Source of the DNA: Candidatus Fibrimonadales bacterium
GTDB lineage: Bacteria; Fibrobacterota; Fibrobacteria; Fibrobacterales; Fibrobacteraceae
NCBI GenBank assembly: GCA_009788135.1
Contig: WQSA01000111.1
Span: 1-6,399 of the forward strand
Direction of reading: 5' to 3'
Length of the DNA stretch: 6,399 bases
The notes beneath the pieces were generated by a model. The model was not told the DNA's origin. It searched no databases and worked only from the letters and a program-made list of their open reading frames with translations. The stretch's first letter is position 1. Each line of letters opens with the position of its first letter. A program made the position numbers and the translations under genes. This document shows, piece by piece, positions 1 through 6,117 of the stretch.

Positions 1-58
1 AACTTTTCTGTTGCAATATTACTATATTCTCATAAAATAATTTTTACAGGAGAAAGGT

Positions 59-547
59 ATGAAATACATATTCTTTTTATTTACATTGTTTGTTGCAATT
101 TTGTTTGCCGGATGCGGTGAAGTTAATGGTGAGCTAAGTACCAATGGTACAGGTTCGCCTTCCGGTATAAATAAAAGCGTAGTAATAACAGGACTCTCTG
201 CCTACAATGGAGAACCCGGATTTGTTTTAGTTGCTTCTTTTGAAGGAGAAACACTTAAAGAAACCTATGCAGGTGGAGCTGAAATAACAAACGGAAGAAT
301 TATAACAAATATCCTGGAATACAACAACGGTGCTTTTGGAGACCCATGGACTGGCAGCGGCGAATATCTTTTAACGCTAGGCATAGGCACGCCTACAAAA
401 AAGTTTCTGTACACAAACGGCATGGATATTAATTGCTACGCATGGATTGTCATGTATACGTACAATTTCATAGATCCGGTATCAACTGTGGATTTCAGCA
501 AGTTTAAGGAATTTGACAGTTCTATATGTGAAGGCATGGATCTTTAA
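59..547 (+). CDS. Small surface lipoprotein with one predicted beta-sandwich-like domain
   Basis: The 162-residue product begins with a charged Met-Lys, a hydrophobic core (residues 4-16) and a lipobox L-F-A-G-C with the lipidated cysteine at residue 19, so it should be exported by Sec, lipidated and anchored in a membrane, probably the outer one. The start is well supported: AGGAG at 48-52 lies 6 bases upstream of the ATG. After a Gly/Ser/Asn-rich linker (about 20-38), residues 40-115 alternate hydrophobic and polar positions and contain ITGLSAYNG, then a glycine-rich GSGEYLLTLGIG stretch. From memory, this 'TGL..YNG ... G.Y.L.L' layout resembles repeated domains in lipoproteins of spirochaetes and other gut bacteria of unknown function; I could not check this. 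Two further cysteines in the C-terminal third could form a disulfide. No enzyme motif is visible. It is convergent with the ATPase gene. Function unknown; coding status is secure. Confidence 0.88.
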   Translation: MKYIFFLFTLFVAILFAGCGEVNGELSTNGTGSPSGINKSVVITGLSAYNGEPGFVLVASFEGETLKETYAGGAEITNGRIITNILEYNNGAFGDPWTGSGEYLLTLGIGTPTKKFLYTNGMDINCYAWIVMYTYNFIDPVSTVDFSKFKEFDSSICEGMDL

Positions 548-576
548 CTTTTCTATCAGAGATGGGAAGTGGATAT

Positions 577-608
577 AGGTAAAACAAGCATCTTGCCTTT
601 CCTTTTTT
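577..608. terminator. Weak, possibly bidirectional terminator hairpin between convergent genes
   Basis: The 77-base gap between the two convergent stop codons holds CAAG (585-588), a CAT loop and CTTG (592-595). AGG at 577-579 can pair with CCT at 596-598 across a five-base bulge. A six-T run (603-608) follows on the plus strand, and TTTT (584-581) follows the hairpin on the minus strand. The stem is short and bulged, so this is only a candidate. Its placement between two convergent genes is the main support. Confidence 0.3.
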
Positions 609-624
609 ACAAAAACCGTTGATT

Positions 625-1812
625 TTACCAACCCAACAGCCACTCAATAGCATTAACGCACTCCACCCCGTTCTGGCTGTAATCATAAGTACTGTTTGTA
701 ATGAGAAGCTTTTTCTCTGGAATACCTTTAAATGCGCTGAGTTCTCTCTGTAAGGTTTTATCGGAATCTATTGCGTGGCAAACTTGAATGTATTCAACTT
801 TATTGTTCTTTCTCGCCACAAAGTCTATTTCCGCATTTGCGGCAACTCCAACATTTATCTGGAAACCTCTTGCGATAAGCTCATTGGCAACAATGTTCTC
901 CAAACGGGCGGCCATACTTTCATTGAAATAACTCCGCTTCAATTGAAGCAACCCCATATCTGCCACGTAATATTTTTCCAAAGTGGCAAACACATTTTTT
1001 CCTTTAATATCGTATCTGTTAACTTTGCTGAATAATTGAGACCTCACTATAAAATCTATATGATTGTAAAGCGTTTCTGCCGACACATTTCTGCTCTGCG
1101 ATTTCAAATATTTTGAAACTGCGTTTGCCGAAAAAATATTGCCGATGTTGTCTAATAAAAACTGAATTATGCTGTCTAACAAATTCAAATCTCTTATTTT
1201 TGCTCTTTGTACAATGTCTCGCAGAACCGTGGAATCAAAAACATCCTGCAAATATATTTGCATTTCATTTTCATCGGCAAAAACAAAACGACCAGGCAAG
1301 CCTCCCCATTTGACATAATCTTCAAAGGCTGCTTTTTTATCGCTCTTTTTGGTGAGGGCAAGCGATTCCTTAAAGGTAAAAGGGGTGATTAAAAACTTCA
1401 CATAGCGACCAGACAGATGCGTTGCAAGCTCCCCGGAAACAAGATGCGCATTTGAGCCTGTGATAAAAATGCTTGAATTTCCTTTTGCTCTAAACGAATT
1501 CACAACAAGCTCAAACCTGTCTATATTCTGAATTTCATCTAAAAATATGTAAAACTTGCCTTTGCTTCTCTTAATTTGTTTGCTTATGTATTTGTGCAAA
1601 TCTTCCGCTGTTTTTATGTGCGAAAATTCAAACTGCTCAAAATTCATAAAAATTATTTGGTTTTCCTTTACTCCGCTTTTTCTCAGTTCGTCTGCAATTT
1701 GCGTTAAAAAAATGGATTTCCCGGCTCGGCGATTCCCGATTATCACCTTAATCAAGTCAAACACGTCATAGAAAGGACGCACTTTTTTCAAAAAATCTTT
1801 GCGAATCAGCAT
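625..1812 (-). CDS. AAA_14/DUF4143 family ATPase (stand-alone)
   Basis: This 395-residue protein has an AAA-type ATPase core followed by a DUF4143 region, the usual order and length for the family. Visible motifs are Walker A GNRRAGKS (26-33), Walker B FYIFLDEIQ (87-95, D92/E93), a sensor-like FITGSN (116-121) and a probable arginine finger in LSGR (R136). Residues 185-350 match DUF4143 in style, ending in a PD-(D/E)xK-like element: E305 in ENIVANEL, AEIDFV (327-332), then YIQVC (341-345). The final catalytic lysine is absent, so nuclease activity is doubtful. The start at 1812 is chosen because AGGAGG lies 5 bases upstream; an in-frame ATG at 1863 would add 17 residues translated through a repeated promoter element. 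The family is common and often multicopy in gut anaerobes, but its role is not settled. It is an orphan gene here, oriented against both neighbours. Confidence 0.93.
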   Translation of the reverse strand: MLIRKDFLKKVRPFYDVFDLIKVIIGNRRAGKSIFLTQIADELRKSGVKENQIIFMNFEQFEFSHIKTAEDLHKYISKQIKRSKGKFYIFLDEIQNIDRFELVVNSFRAKGNSSIFITGSNAHLVSGELATHLSGRYVKFLITPFTFKESLALTKKSDKKAAFEDYVKWGGLPGRFVFADENEMQIYLQDVFDSTVLRDIVQRAKIRDLNLLDSIIQFLLDNIGNIFSANAVSKYLKSQSRNVSAETLYNHIDFIVRSQLFSKVNRYDIKGKNVFATLEKYYVADMGLLQLKRSYFNESMAARLENIVANELIARGFQINVGVAANAEIDFVARKNNKVEYIQVCHAIDSDKTLQRELSAFKGIPEKKLLITNSTYDYSQNGVECVNAIEWLLGW

Positions 1813-1817
1813 AAAAA

Positions 1818-1823
1818 CCTCCT
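1818..1823 (-). promoter_or_regulatory. Strong Shine-Dalgarno fixing the ATPase start
   Basis: On the minus strand this reads AGGAGG, five bases before the ATG at 1812-1810. It is the strongest ribosome binding site in the window and argues for the 395-residue product rather than the 412-residue one starting at 1863. Confidence 0.85.
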
Positions 1824-1830
1824 TTTTTTC

Positions 1831-1890
1831 AAGGTATAGGTGTAAAAAATAGAAAATTTTCAAGACTTTTTAAAGGTATAGGTGTAAAAA
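1831..1890. repeat. Perfect 18-bp direct repeat upstream of the ATPase gene, period 42 bp
   Basis: AAGGTATAGGTGTAAAAA occurs at 1831-1848 and again at 1873-1890 with no mismatch. The copies are 42 bp apart, close to four turns of B-DNA. On the minus strand the core is two near-identical hexamers, TACACC then TATACC. The sub-element GTGTAAAAA occurs a third time at 1891-1899, directly abutting the second copy. All copies lie between the ATPase ribosome binding site and the divergent gene starting at 1948, so an operator for the ATPase, the divergent gene or both is the natural reading. That function is inferred. Confidence 0.8.
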
Positions 1891-1897
1891 GTGTAAA
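1869..1897 (-). promoter_or_regulatory. Candidate sigma-70-type promoter for the ATPase gene
   Basis: On the minus strand TTTACA (1897-1892, five of six matches to TTGACA) is followed after exactly 17 bases by TTTAAA (1874-1869, four of six matches to TATAAT). Transcription would begin near 1862, giving a leader of about 50 bases that contains the proximal repeat copy and the ribosome binding site. The distal repeat copy fills the spacer. The DNA is very AT-rich, so a chance match is possible. Confidence 0.35.
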
Positions 1898-1947
1898 AAT
1901 TCATCAGTTTTAAGTTTGAAAAAATGTTTTTTCTAAATTAACCTCAA

Positions 1948-2616
1948 ATGCAAAAAATAACGCTGCTTTTTATTTTTATTCTCGCTTCTCTTTCTTTGGC
2001 TCAAAAAACAAAAAAAGAAGTTGAAATTCCTATAAACATTGGAGTTGGCCCTGCTTTATTCTGGATTCCGGGTGTTGTTGACAGAGAGCTGCATACAGGA
2101 GCTCAGCTTAAATTCTATGGAGTTCTCACTCCAAAGCTATTGCAGGAAAATCAGAATAAAATTCCCAAGCAATATAAAAAGTATGTGAATTTGGAAGAAG
2201 AAATGCATGTATTTCCCATTTGGATGATGCTGATTCCAGAATACCTTGTTATAAGCCCTGGCGAAGACAACTCTATTTATGGCGCATTCTGGCCTATTGT
2301 TGGCGTGTCTATGAGCTTTGTGAAAACCGAGCGAATAAAATTAAAAGCGTTGTTCATGCCCACAATCTCTTATATTTATGCCTATGGAGACGATGACCCT
2401 GACACGCAGCACATTGTGGGCGCCGGACTGCTTTTAAAACTAGAGAATACAATAAAATTTAGCGACAATTTCCTTATCACGCTCGCTTACGGGCATGATT
2501 TCGCCATAAAACTCAATGAACGATTGCTGCATTCAATTACAAAAGATCATTTTTTTCAAACAGGAGTTTTATCCATGCTTCTCAATTTCAGATTCGGCAT
2601 GACACAAAAGATTTAA
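1948..2616 (+). CDS. Probable outer-membrane beta-barrel protein, function unknown
   Basis: The 222-residue product has a classical Sec signal peptide: Lys at position 3, a hydrophobic stretch (4-15) and S-L-A before Gln19, a good signal peptidase I site. The roughly 204-residue mature part contains several amphipathic segments with alternating hydrophobic and polar residues, many ending in aromatics, for example around 28-40, 53-60, 110-125, 133-147, 158-185 and 205-218. Hydrophilic turns rich in Asp, Asn and Lys separate them. This fits a small outer-membrane barrel of perhaps eight strands, though the last residue is Ile rather than the usual Phe. I recognise no named family. No Shine-Dalgarno precedes the ATG. 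The double-FISUMP lipoprotein gene starts 22 bp after its stop, so co-transcription is likely and the two may act together at the surface. The gene is certain; barrel topology is inference. Confidence 0.85.
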   Translation: MQKITLLFIFILASLSLAQKTKKEVEIPINIGVGPALFWIPGVVDRELHTGAQLKFYGVLTPKLLQENQNKIPKQYKKYVNLEEEMHVFPIWMMLIPEYLVISPGEDNSIYGAFWPIVGVSMSFVKTERIKLKALFMPTISYIYAYGDDDPDTQHIVGAGLLLKLENTIKFSDNFLITLAYGHDFAIKLNERLLHSITKDHFFQTGVLSMLLNFRFGMTQKI

Positions 2617-2638
2617 CCATCCATGGAGTATTTTTCAT

Positions 2639-3916
2639 ATGAAAACAAAGCTTATTCTAATATCAGTCCTCGCACTTTTGCTTGGCTGCGGCAGTTCCAA
2701 AAAAAACAATGCGGAACCCGCTAAATCCAATGTTGTTTCTACCCCGCTAGAAATTACTTTTACTGACAAAAGAGACGGGAAAGCTTATAAAATTGTTAAA
2801 ATTGGCGAGCAGACCTGGATGGCAGAGAATCTGGGTTACATTGTTGCTGGTAGCAAGTGTTACAATAATGATCAGATTAATTGCGCAAAATACGGCAGGC
2901 TGTATAGCTGGTCTATGGCTATGGCTCTTCCTCCAACTTGCGATGCCACCAGTTGCTCAAGCCAAATACAGCAAAAGCACCAAGGCATTTGCCCGGAAGG
3001 CTGGTATATTTCAAAAACTGAAGACTGGAATAAGATAAAGGACCTGCAATTGATGGCAAAAGAAGGCTGGGACGATTGCAGCCCTTTCGGTACCGGTAAT
3101 CCTAGTTTGTGCGGAAACTCTCAAGGTTTTTCCGCAATGCCTGGTGGCTCCAGCTACGGCGGCAATTTCACCAGCATTGGTACGCACGGCTATTGGTGGA
3201 ATGCGGACGAACACGATGGCACCGATGCCTACCGGCATCAAATAACAGCCCGCCCGCAAATTGCTGTCAAAAACTACCTCTCCAAGGACCGTCTGCTTTC
3301 TGTACGCTGCGTTTCGGAAGCGGATATGATGACAAAAACAAAAGCAGAAGTTGAGGAAAAAGCAAAGAAAATCCAGAAGAGAGAGAATTATATAAAAACC
3401 AATGGCGGTACTTTTACCGATTCCAGAGACAAAAAAAACAAGAAAACATACAAGACCATCAAAATAGGAAAACAAACTTGGATGGCGGAAAATTTGAATT
3501 ATATCTCAGGTTATTCAAAATGCCAAATTGATAAACCCAGCAACTGCGACAAATACGGCAGATTGTATGACTTTGAAACTGCCAATAATGCCTGCCCAAA
3601 GGGATGGCATTTGCCAACTAAGGATGAGTGGGATGTTTTGCACAAGATACTTAACGAAGATGACGATGAAGACGGTTTCGGCTTTATGGCGCTTCCAGGC
3701 GGCAAAGCCGATGATAAATTCCTGATTATGCACGGAAAATGGCAATTGGTATTAGTTCCCGAAGCTATAGGCAAGAAAGGATTTTGGTTGACATCTACAA
3801 TGCACAAAGACTCTTCTGTTTATATAAGCGAAATGAATTATAGCGACAGGAAATTTTCAATGGATAGCGAAAAAAAGAATAAATTCGCATATAGCGTCCG
3901 TTGCGTGAAGAATTAA
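2639..3916 (+). CDS. Lipoprotein with two tandem FISUMP (Fib_succ_major) domains
   Basis: The 425-residue product has a lipoprotein signal peptide with lipobox L-L-G-C (lipidated Cys17), then a Lys/Asn/Ser linker. FISUMP domain 1 spans about 41-225 and domain 2 about 258-423. Both show the family landmarks in order: FTD.RD, (I)G.QTWMAENL.Y, C..C-KYGRLY, CP.GW, a following D/E-W helix, F.A(M/L)PGG and a closing SVRCV. Domain 1 carries the canonical GYWWN box near 184-188 and an extra cysteine-bearing insertion (C101, C106, C147, C158). Domain 2 is more compact, with GFWLTST (381-387). A charged, likely helical linker (about 227-252, Glu/Lys-rich) joins them. FISUMP is a cysteine-containing extracellular domain of unknown function, abundant in Fibrobacter. 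A GGAG at 2625-2628 lies 10 bases before the ATG. Exposure on the cell surface and an adhesion or binding role are inferred from its architecture. Confidence 0.95.
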   Translation: MKTKLILISVLALLLGCGSSKKNNAEPAKSNVVSTPLEITFTDKRDGKAYKIVKIGEQTWMAENLGYIVAGSKCYNNDQINCAKYGRLYSWSMAMALPPTCDATSCSSQIQQKHQGICPEGWYISKTEDWNKIKDLQLMAKEGWDDCSPFGTGNPSLCGNSQGFSAMPGGSSYGGNFTSIGTHGYWWNADEHDGTDAYRHQITARPQIAVKNYLSKDRLLSVRCVSEADMMTKTKAEVEEKAKKIQKRENYIKTNGGTFTDSRDKKNKKTYKTIKIGKQTWMAENLNYISGYSKCQIDKPSNCDKYGRLYDFETANNACPKGWHLPTKDEWDVLHKILNEDDDEDGFGFMALPGGKADDKFLIMHGKWQLVLVPEAIGKKGFWLTSTMHKDSSVYISEMNYSDRKFSMDSEKKNKFAYSVRCVKN

Positions 3917-3922
3917 TTCTGT

Positions 3923-4285
3923 TTAAGCGACCTCAATAACGCCTGCCCATACACACATGCATTTATCGTTTTTCTGCAAAGCGGGTTGGCCTTTCACCAA
4001 AACATCCGTTTTGCCTGGCGCCCATGGGGATGTGGTGTTTGGAATGCATGGCATTTTTTGCAACTTGCCGTTGGCGGCAGATGTTGCGGCTGCTACAGTT
4101 GGATTTGCCAAAGACTGGCACTGGCCAAAAGGCATTATGTTCGACATAGGTTTATGATCCATAATGCTTGCCATTGGATTTTCGCTCATATGCACCGGAT
4201 TCGCAGGATGCATTACTCCCAAATCCGATTGCTCTGAACCCATTGAGCATTTTAACTTCATCCCTTTGCACACGTAATTTTTCAT
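3923..4285 (-). CDS. PAAR-like protein (DUF4280 family)
   Basis: The 120-residue product matches DUF4280 along its full length: an N-terminal YVCKGMKLKCSMG, a central MPFGQCQSLANP followed by an Ala/Thr-rich VAAATSAANG, then MPCIPNTTSPWAPGK, VLVKGQPAL and a terminal CMCVWAGVI. Six cysteines (6, 13, 56, 80, 109, 111) sit at the family's characteristic places and may bind a metal or form disulfides. DUF4280 proteins are PAAR-like and are thought to cap the spike of contractile injection systems (type VI secretion or phage-tail-like), sometimes next to toxin genes. No VgrG, tube, sheath or recognisable effector is in this window, so it is an orphan here. It has no signal peptide, as expected for a PAAR-like protein. 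No Shine-Dalgarno is visible. It is convergent with the FISUMP gene (6-bp gap) and divergent from the mannanase gene. Family call strong; the machine it serves is unknown. Confidence 0.92.
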   Translation of the reverse strand: MKNYVCKGMKLKCSMGSEQSDLGVMHPANPVHMSENPMASIMDHKPMSNIMPFGQCQSLANPTVAAATSAANGKLQKMPCIPNTTSPWAPGKTDVLVKGQPALQKNDKCMCVWAGVIEVA

Positions 4286-4315
4286 ATGGGTAATTTACTA
4301 ACTTATCTTTTATGA
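4286..4315 (+). other. Divergent junction with nine-codon ORF ending in ATGA overlap with the mannanase start
   Basis: Only 26 bases separate the PAAR-like start codon (CAT at 4283-4285) from the mannanase ATG at 4312. An ATG at 4286-4288 directly abuts the PAAR-like start and opens a nine-codon frame, MGNLLTYLL, whose TGA (4313-4315) overlaps the mannanase ATG as ATGA, the arrangement typical of translational coupling. It has no ribosome binding site, so translation is unproven. Promoters for both flanking genes must lie largely inside the opposing coding sequences. Confidence 0.3.
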
Positions 4316-6117
4316 TGAAAGTTCTCGCCGCAGCTATCGCTGTCTCTGTTGTTGCAGCTTCTGCTGCTAATCTCACTCGCTATGAAGCCGAAGACGTGGT
4401 TACCAATGAAACCATGACTCCCAAAGTCGCTCTTGGCTCCGCTTCTGGCGGTTACTATGTTGAGATGAGGGCTGGCGACCTCTCTTTTAGCATTTCAGTG
4501 CCTGCGGCTGGTTTTTACACTATTTGGATAGGATTTTCGCAAACCTGCGATGACTCCAAAGCTCAGAACCTCGTTATCAATGGAACGCAGGTTGGGCAAA
4601 TAACTTTCCCTAACACCGGACCATACAACGGCTCCGATTGCGGGCCGGCCGCTTTTGAGTATTTCAAAGGCGCAGGCAAGGTAAAGCTTAATTCAGGAAC
4701 AAATAAACTTGACATAACAAATTCGTGGGGCTGGGTGGACATTGATTATATTGAGGTTGGACCTTATGAGCTGGCACCGTTTGATACCCCTGCAATGCTT
4801 GTCACGCCGAACGCTTCGGAAAATGCACGCAAAATGTACTCTTTTATCCGTAATAATTTTCAGAAGAAAATTATAAGCGGCGTGATGACGGATAACGTTA
4901 TGCAGAATGATGGGAGATACACACCGCACAGCATAAGAAGCCAACCAGAGATGAAGAACGCTTATGATGCGTCTGGCAAGCTGCCTGCGCTTTTGGGGCT
5001 GGACTTTATGCATGGCACCGGCGAACAGGCTAACCGCCCGAATGGCGGAGGCGACTGGTTTATAGGATACAACAACGCAACTATTGCGCTGGCCGAGGAA
5101 TTGTTCAATGAGGGTGGCATTCCAATATTCTGCTGGCACTGGCGCGACCCGCTTAAAATTTCAACTCACGACCAGTCTTTCTACACCAAAGAAACAACAT
5201 TCGATTTAACCAAGGCGTTTACGAATTCCTCTTACGATAGTTTTAACACAAGCAGTGCGGAATACAAAGCGCTATTGAGCGATATAGATGAGGTTGCCGG
5301 TTTCCTGAAAATACTCGCTGACAAAGACGTGCCTGTTCTGTGGCGGCCATTGCATGAAGCTGCTGGCGCATGGTTCTGGTGGGGCGCTAAGGGGCCTAAG
5401 CCTTGCGCCCAGCTTTGGCGTTTGATGTTTGAGCGCATGGTTAACCATCACAATCTGAACAACTTGATATGGGTTTGGACCACCGAAGAATCTGGGCGTG
5501 AACTGGAGTGGTATCCGGGAGACGAGTATGCAGACATAATTGGCCGCGATTACTATCCGCCAAACAATCAACAGGCAAGAGCCACCGGTTCGTTGGTATC
5601 TTCCTTTGAAAATATCAAGGAGATATTCGAAGCGAAAAAAATCATAGCTCTGAGTGAAAACGGTTCTATTCCGTATCCTGATAGCTTGGTAGCAGATGGT
5701 GCGGGTTGGTCATGGTTCATGTCTTGGAACGGGCAGTTCGCAACAGCGGTAAACACCACTGCAGACTGGAATCACATAATGAACCATCAATATGTGATAA
5801 CGCTGGAAGATATGCCTGGTTGGGACAATTACACGACAAAAGCGAAACCGTCAATCGGCAAAATAATTGCGCCTATATCAATAAAAGCGAGCAGAGGCAT
5901 TTTGGAATTAAACTTGAATGGCATAAGCGCGCAAAAAGTGGAGTTGTTCAATTTGCAAGGCATAAGAATAGCAGTTCTCAACAGCGGCATTTTGAACGAA
6001 GGAATGCACAGATTGCCGGTTGGAAATATTGCGAAACAAATGTACATCGCAAGAGTTGTATCAACCGATAAGAAAGCAGTGACGATGCCGGTAGTTATTC
6101 AAGGCGATGGGAAGTGA
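4312..6117 (+). CDS. Secreted GH26 glycanase (probable beta-mannanase) with N-terminal CBM6/35-type module
   Basis: The 601-residue product starts with a Sec signal peptide (about 1-18, ending A-S-A). Residues 22-151 form a CBM6/35-like beta-sandwich: it opens with RYEAEDV and has a GGYYVEM segment and a closing WVDIDYIEVGP, all typical of that superfamily. The GH26 catalytic domain spans about 165-510, with LGLDFMHG (228-235), CWHWRDP (274-280), the acid/base Glu349 in VLWRPLHE followed by GAWFWWG (352-358), and the nucleophile Glu449 in IALSENG. GH26 enzymes are mostly endo-beta-1,4-mannanases acting with retention, so hydrolysis of mannan or galactomannan outside the cell is expected; other GH26 specificities cannot be excluded. 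Residues 515-601 form a beta-rich tail with VELFNLQGIRI and a Met-Tyr-Ile-Ala-Arg strand, resembling T9SS-type C-terminal sorting domains. No Shine-Dalgarno is seen; ATG 4315 is an alternative start. Confidence 0.95.
   Translation: MMKVLAAAIAVSVVAASAANLTRYEAEDVVTNETMTPKVALGSASGGYYVEMRAGDLSFSISVPAAGFYTIWIGFSQTCDDSKAQNLVINGTQVGQITFPNTGPYNGSDCGPAAFEYFKGAGKVKLNSGTNKLDITNSWGWVDIDYIEVGPYELAPFDTPAMLVTPNASENARKMYSFIRNNFQKKIISGVMTDNVMQNDGRYTPHSIRSQPEMKNAYDASGKLPALLGLDFMHGTGEQANRPNGGGDWFIGYNNATIALAEELFNEGGIPIFCWHWRDPLKISTHDQSFYTKETTFDLTKAFTNSSYDSFNTSSAEYKALLSDIDEVAGFLKILADKDVPVLWRPLHEAAGAWFWWGAKGPKPCAQLWRLMFERMVNHHNLNNLIWVWTTEESGRELEWYPGDEYADIIGRDYYPPNNQQARATGSLVSSFENIKEIFEAKKIIALSENGSIPYPDSLVADGAGWSWFMSWNGQFATAVNTTADWNHIMNHQYVITLEDMPGWDNYTTKAKPSIGKIIAPISIKASRGILELNLNGISAQKVELFNLQGIRIAVLNSGILNEGMHRLPVGNIAKQMYIARVVSTDKKAVTMPVVIQGDGK

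Noticed and set aside
11..38. Promoter for the first lipoprotein, TTGCAA (11-16) and TAAAAT (33-38)
   Set aside because: Spacing is 16 bases, but transcription would start about 3 bases before the ribosome binding site; not convincing.
574..584. TATAGG-TAAAA downstream of the ATPase as a third repeat copy or terminal repeat
   Set aside because: It needs a two-base gap, is very short and lies in AT-rich DNA; not enough to call a mobile-element boundary, though noted as weak support for an insertion.
1813..1863. Upstream in-frame ATG giving a 412-residue ATPase
   Set aside because: It has no ribosome binding site, lies at the predicted transcription start and translates through the repeat; ATG 1812 has AGGAGG at ideal spacing.
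1833..1863. Second minus-strand promoter, TTGAAA (1863-1858) with TATACC (1838-1833)
   Set aside because: The spacing is 19 bases and transcription would start almost on the ribosome binding site; the candidate at 1869-1897 fits better.
3011..3475. Long minus-strand ORF opposite the FISUMP gene
   Set aside because: It lies wholly antisense to a clear two-domain protein, lacks family motifs and its composition is that of a shadow frame.
3909..3920. 12-bp palindrome AGAATTAATTCT at the stop of the FISUMP gene
   Set aside because: It has no loop, is AT-rich and has no T-run, so it does not support a terminator; at this size a chance palindrome or restriction-type site is as likely.
4693..5139. 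Minus-strand ORF opposite the GH26 gene
   Set aside because: It is antisense to conserved catalytic-domain sequence with no recognisable features; a shadow frame.
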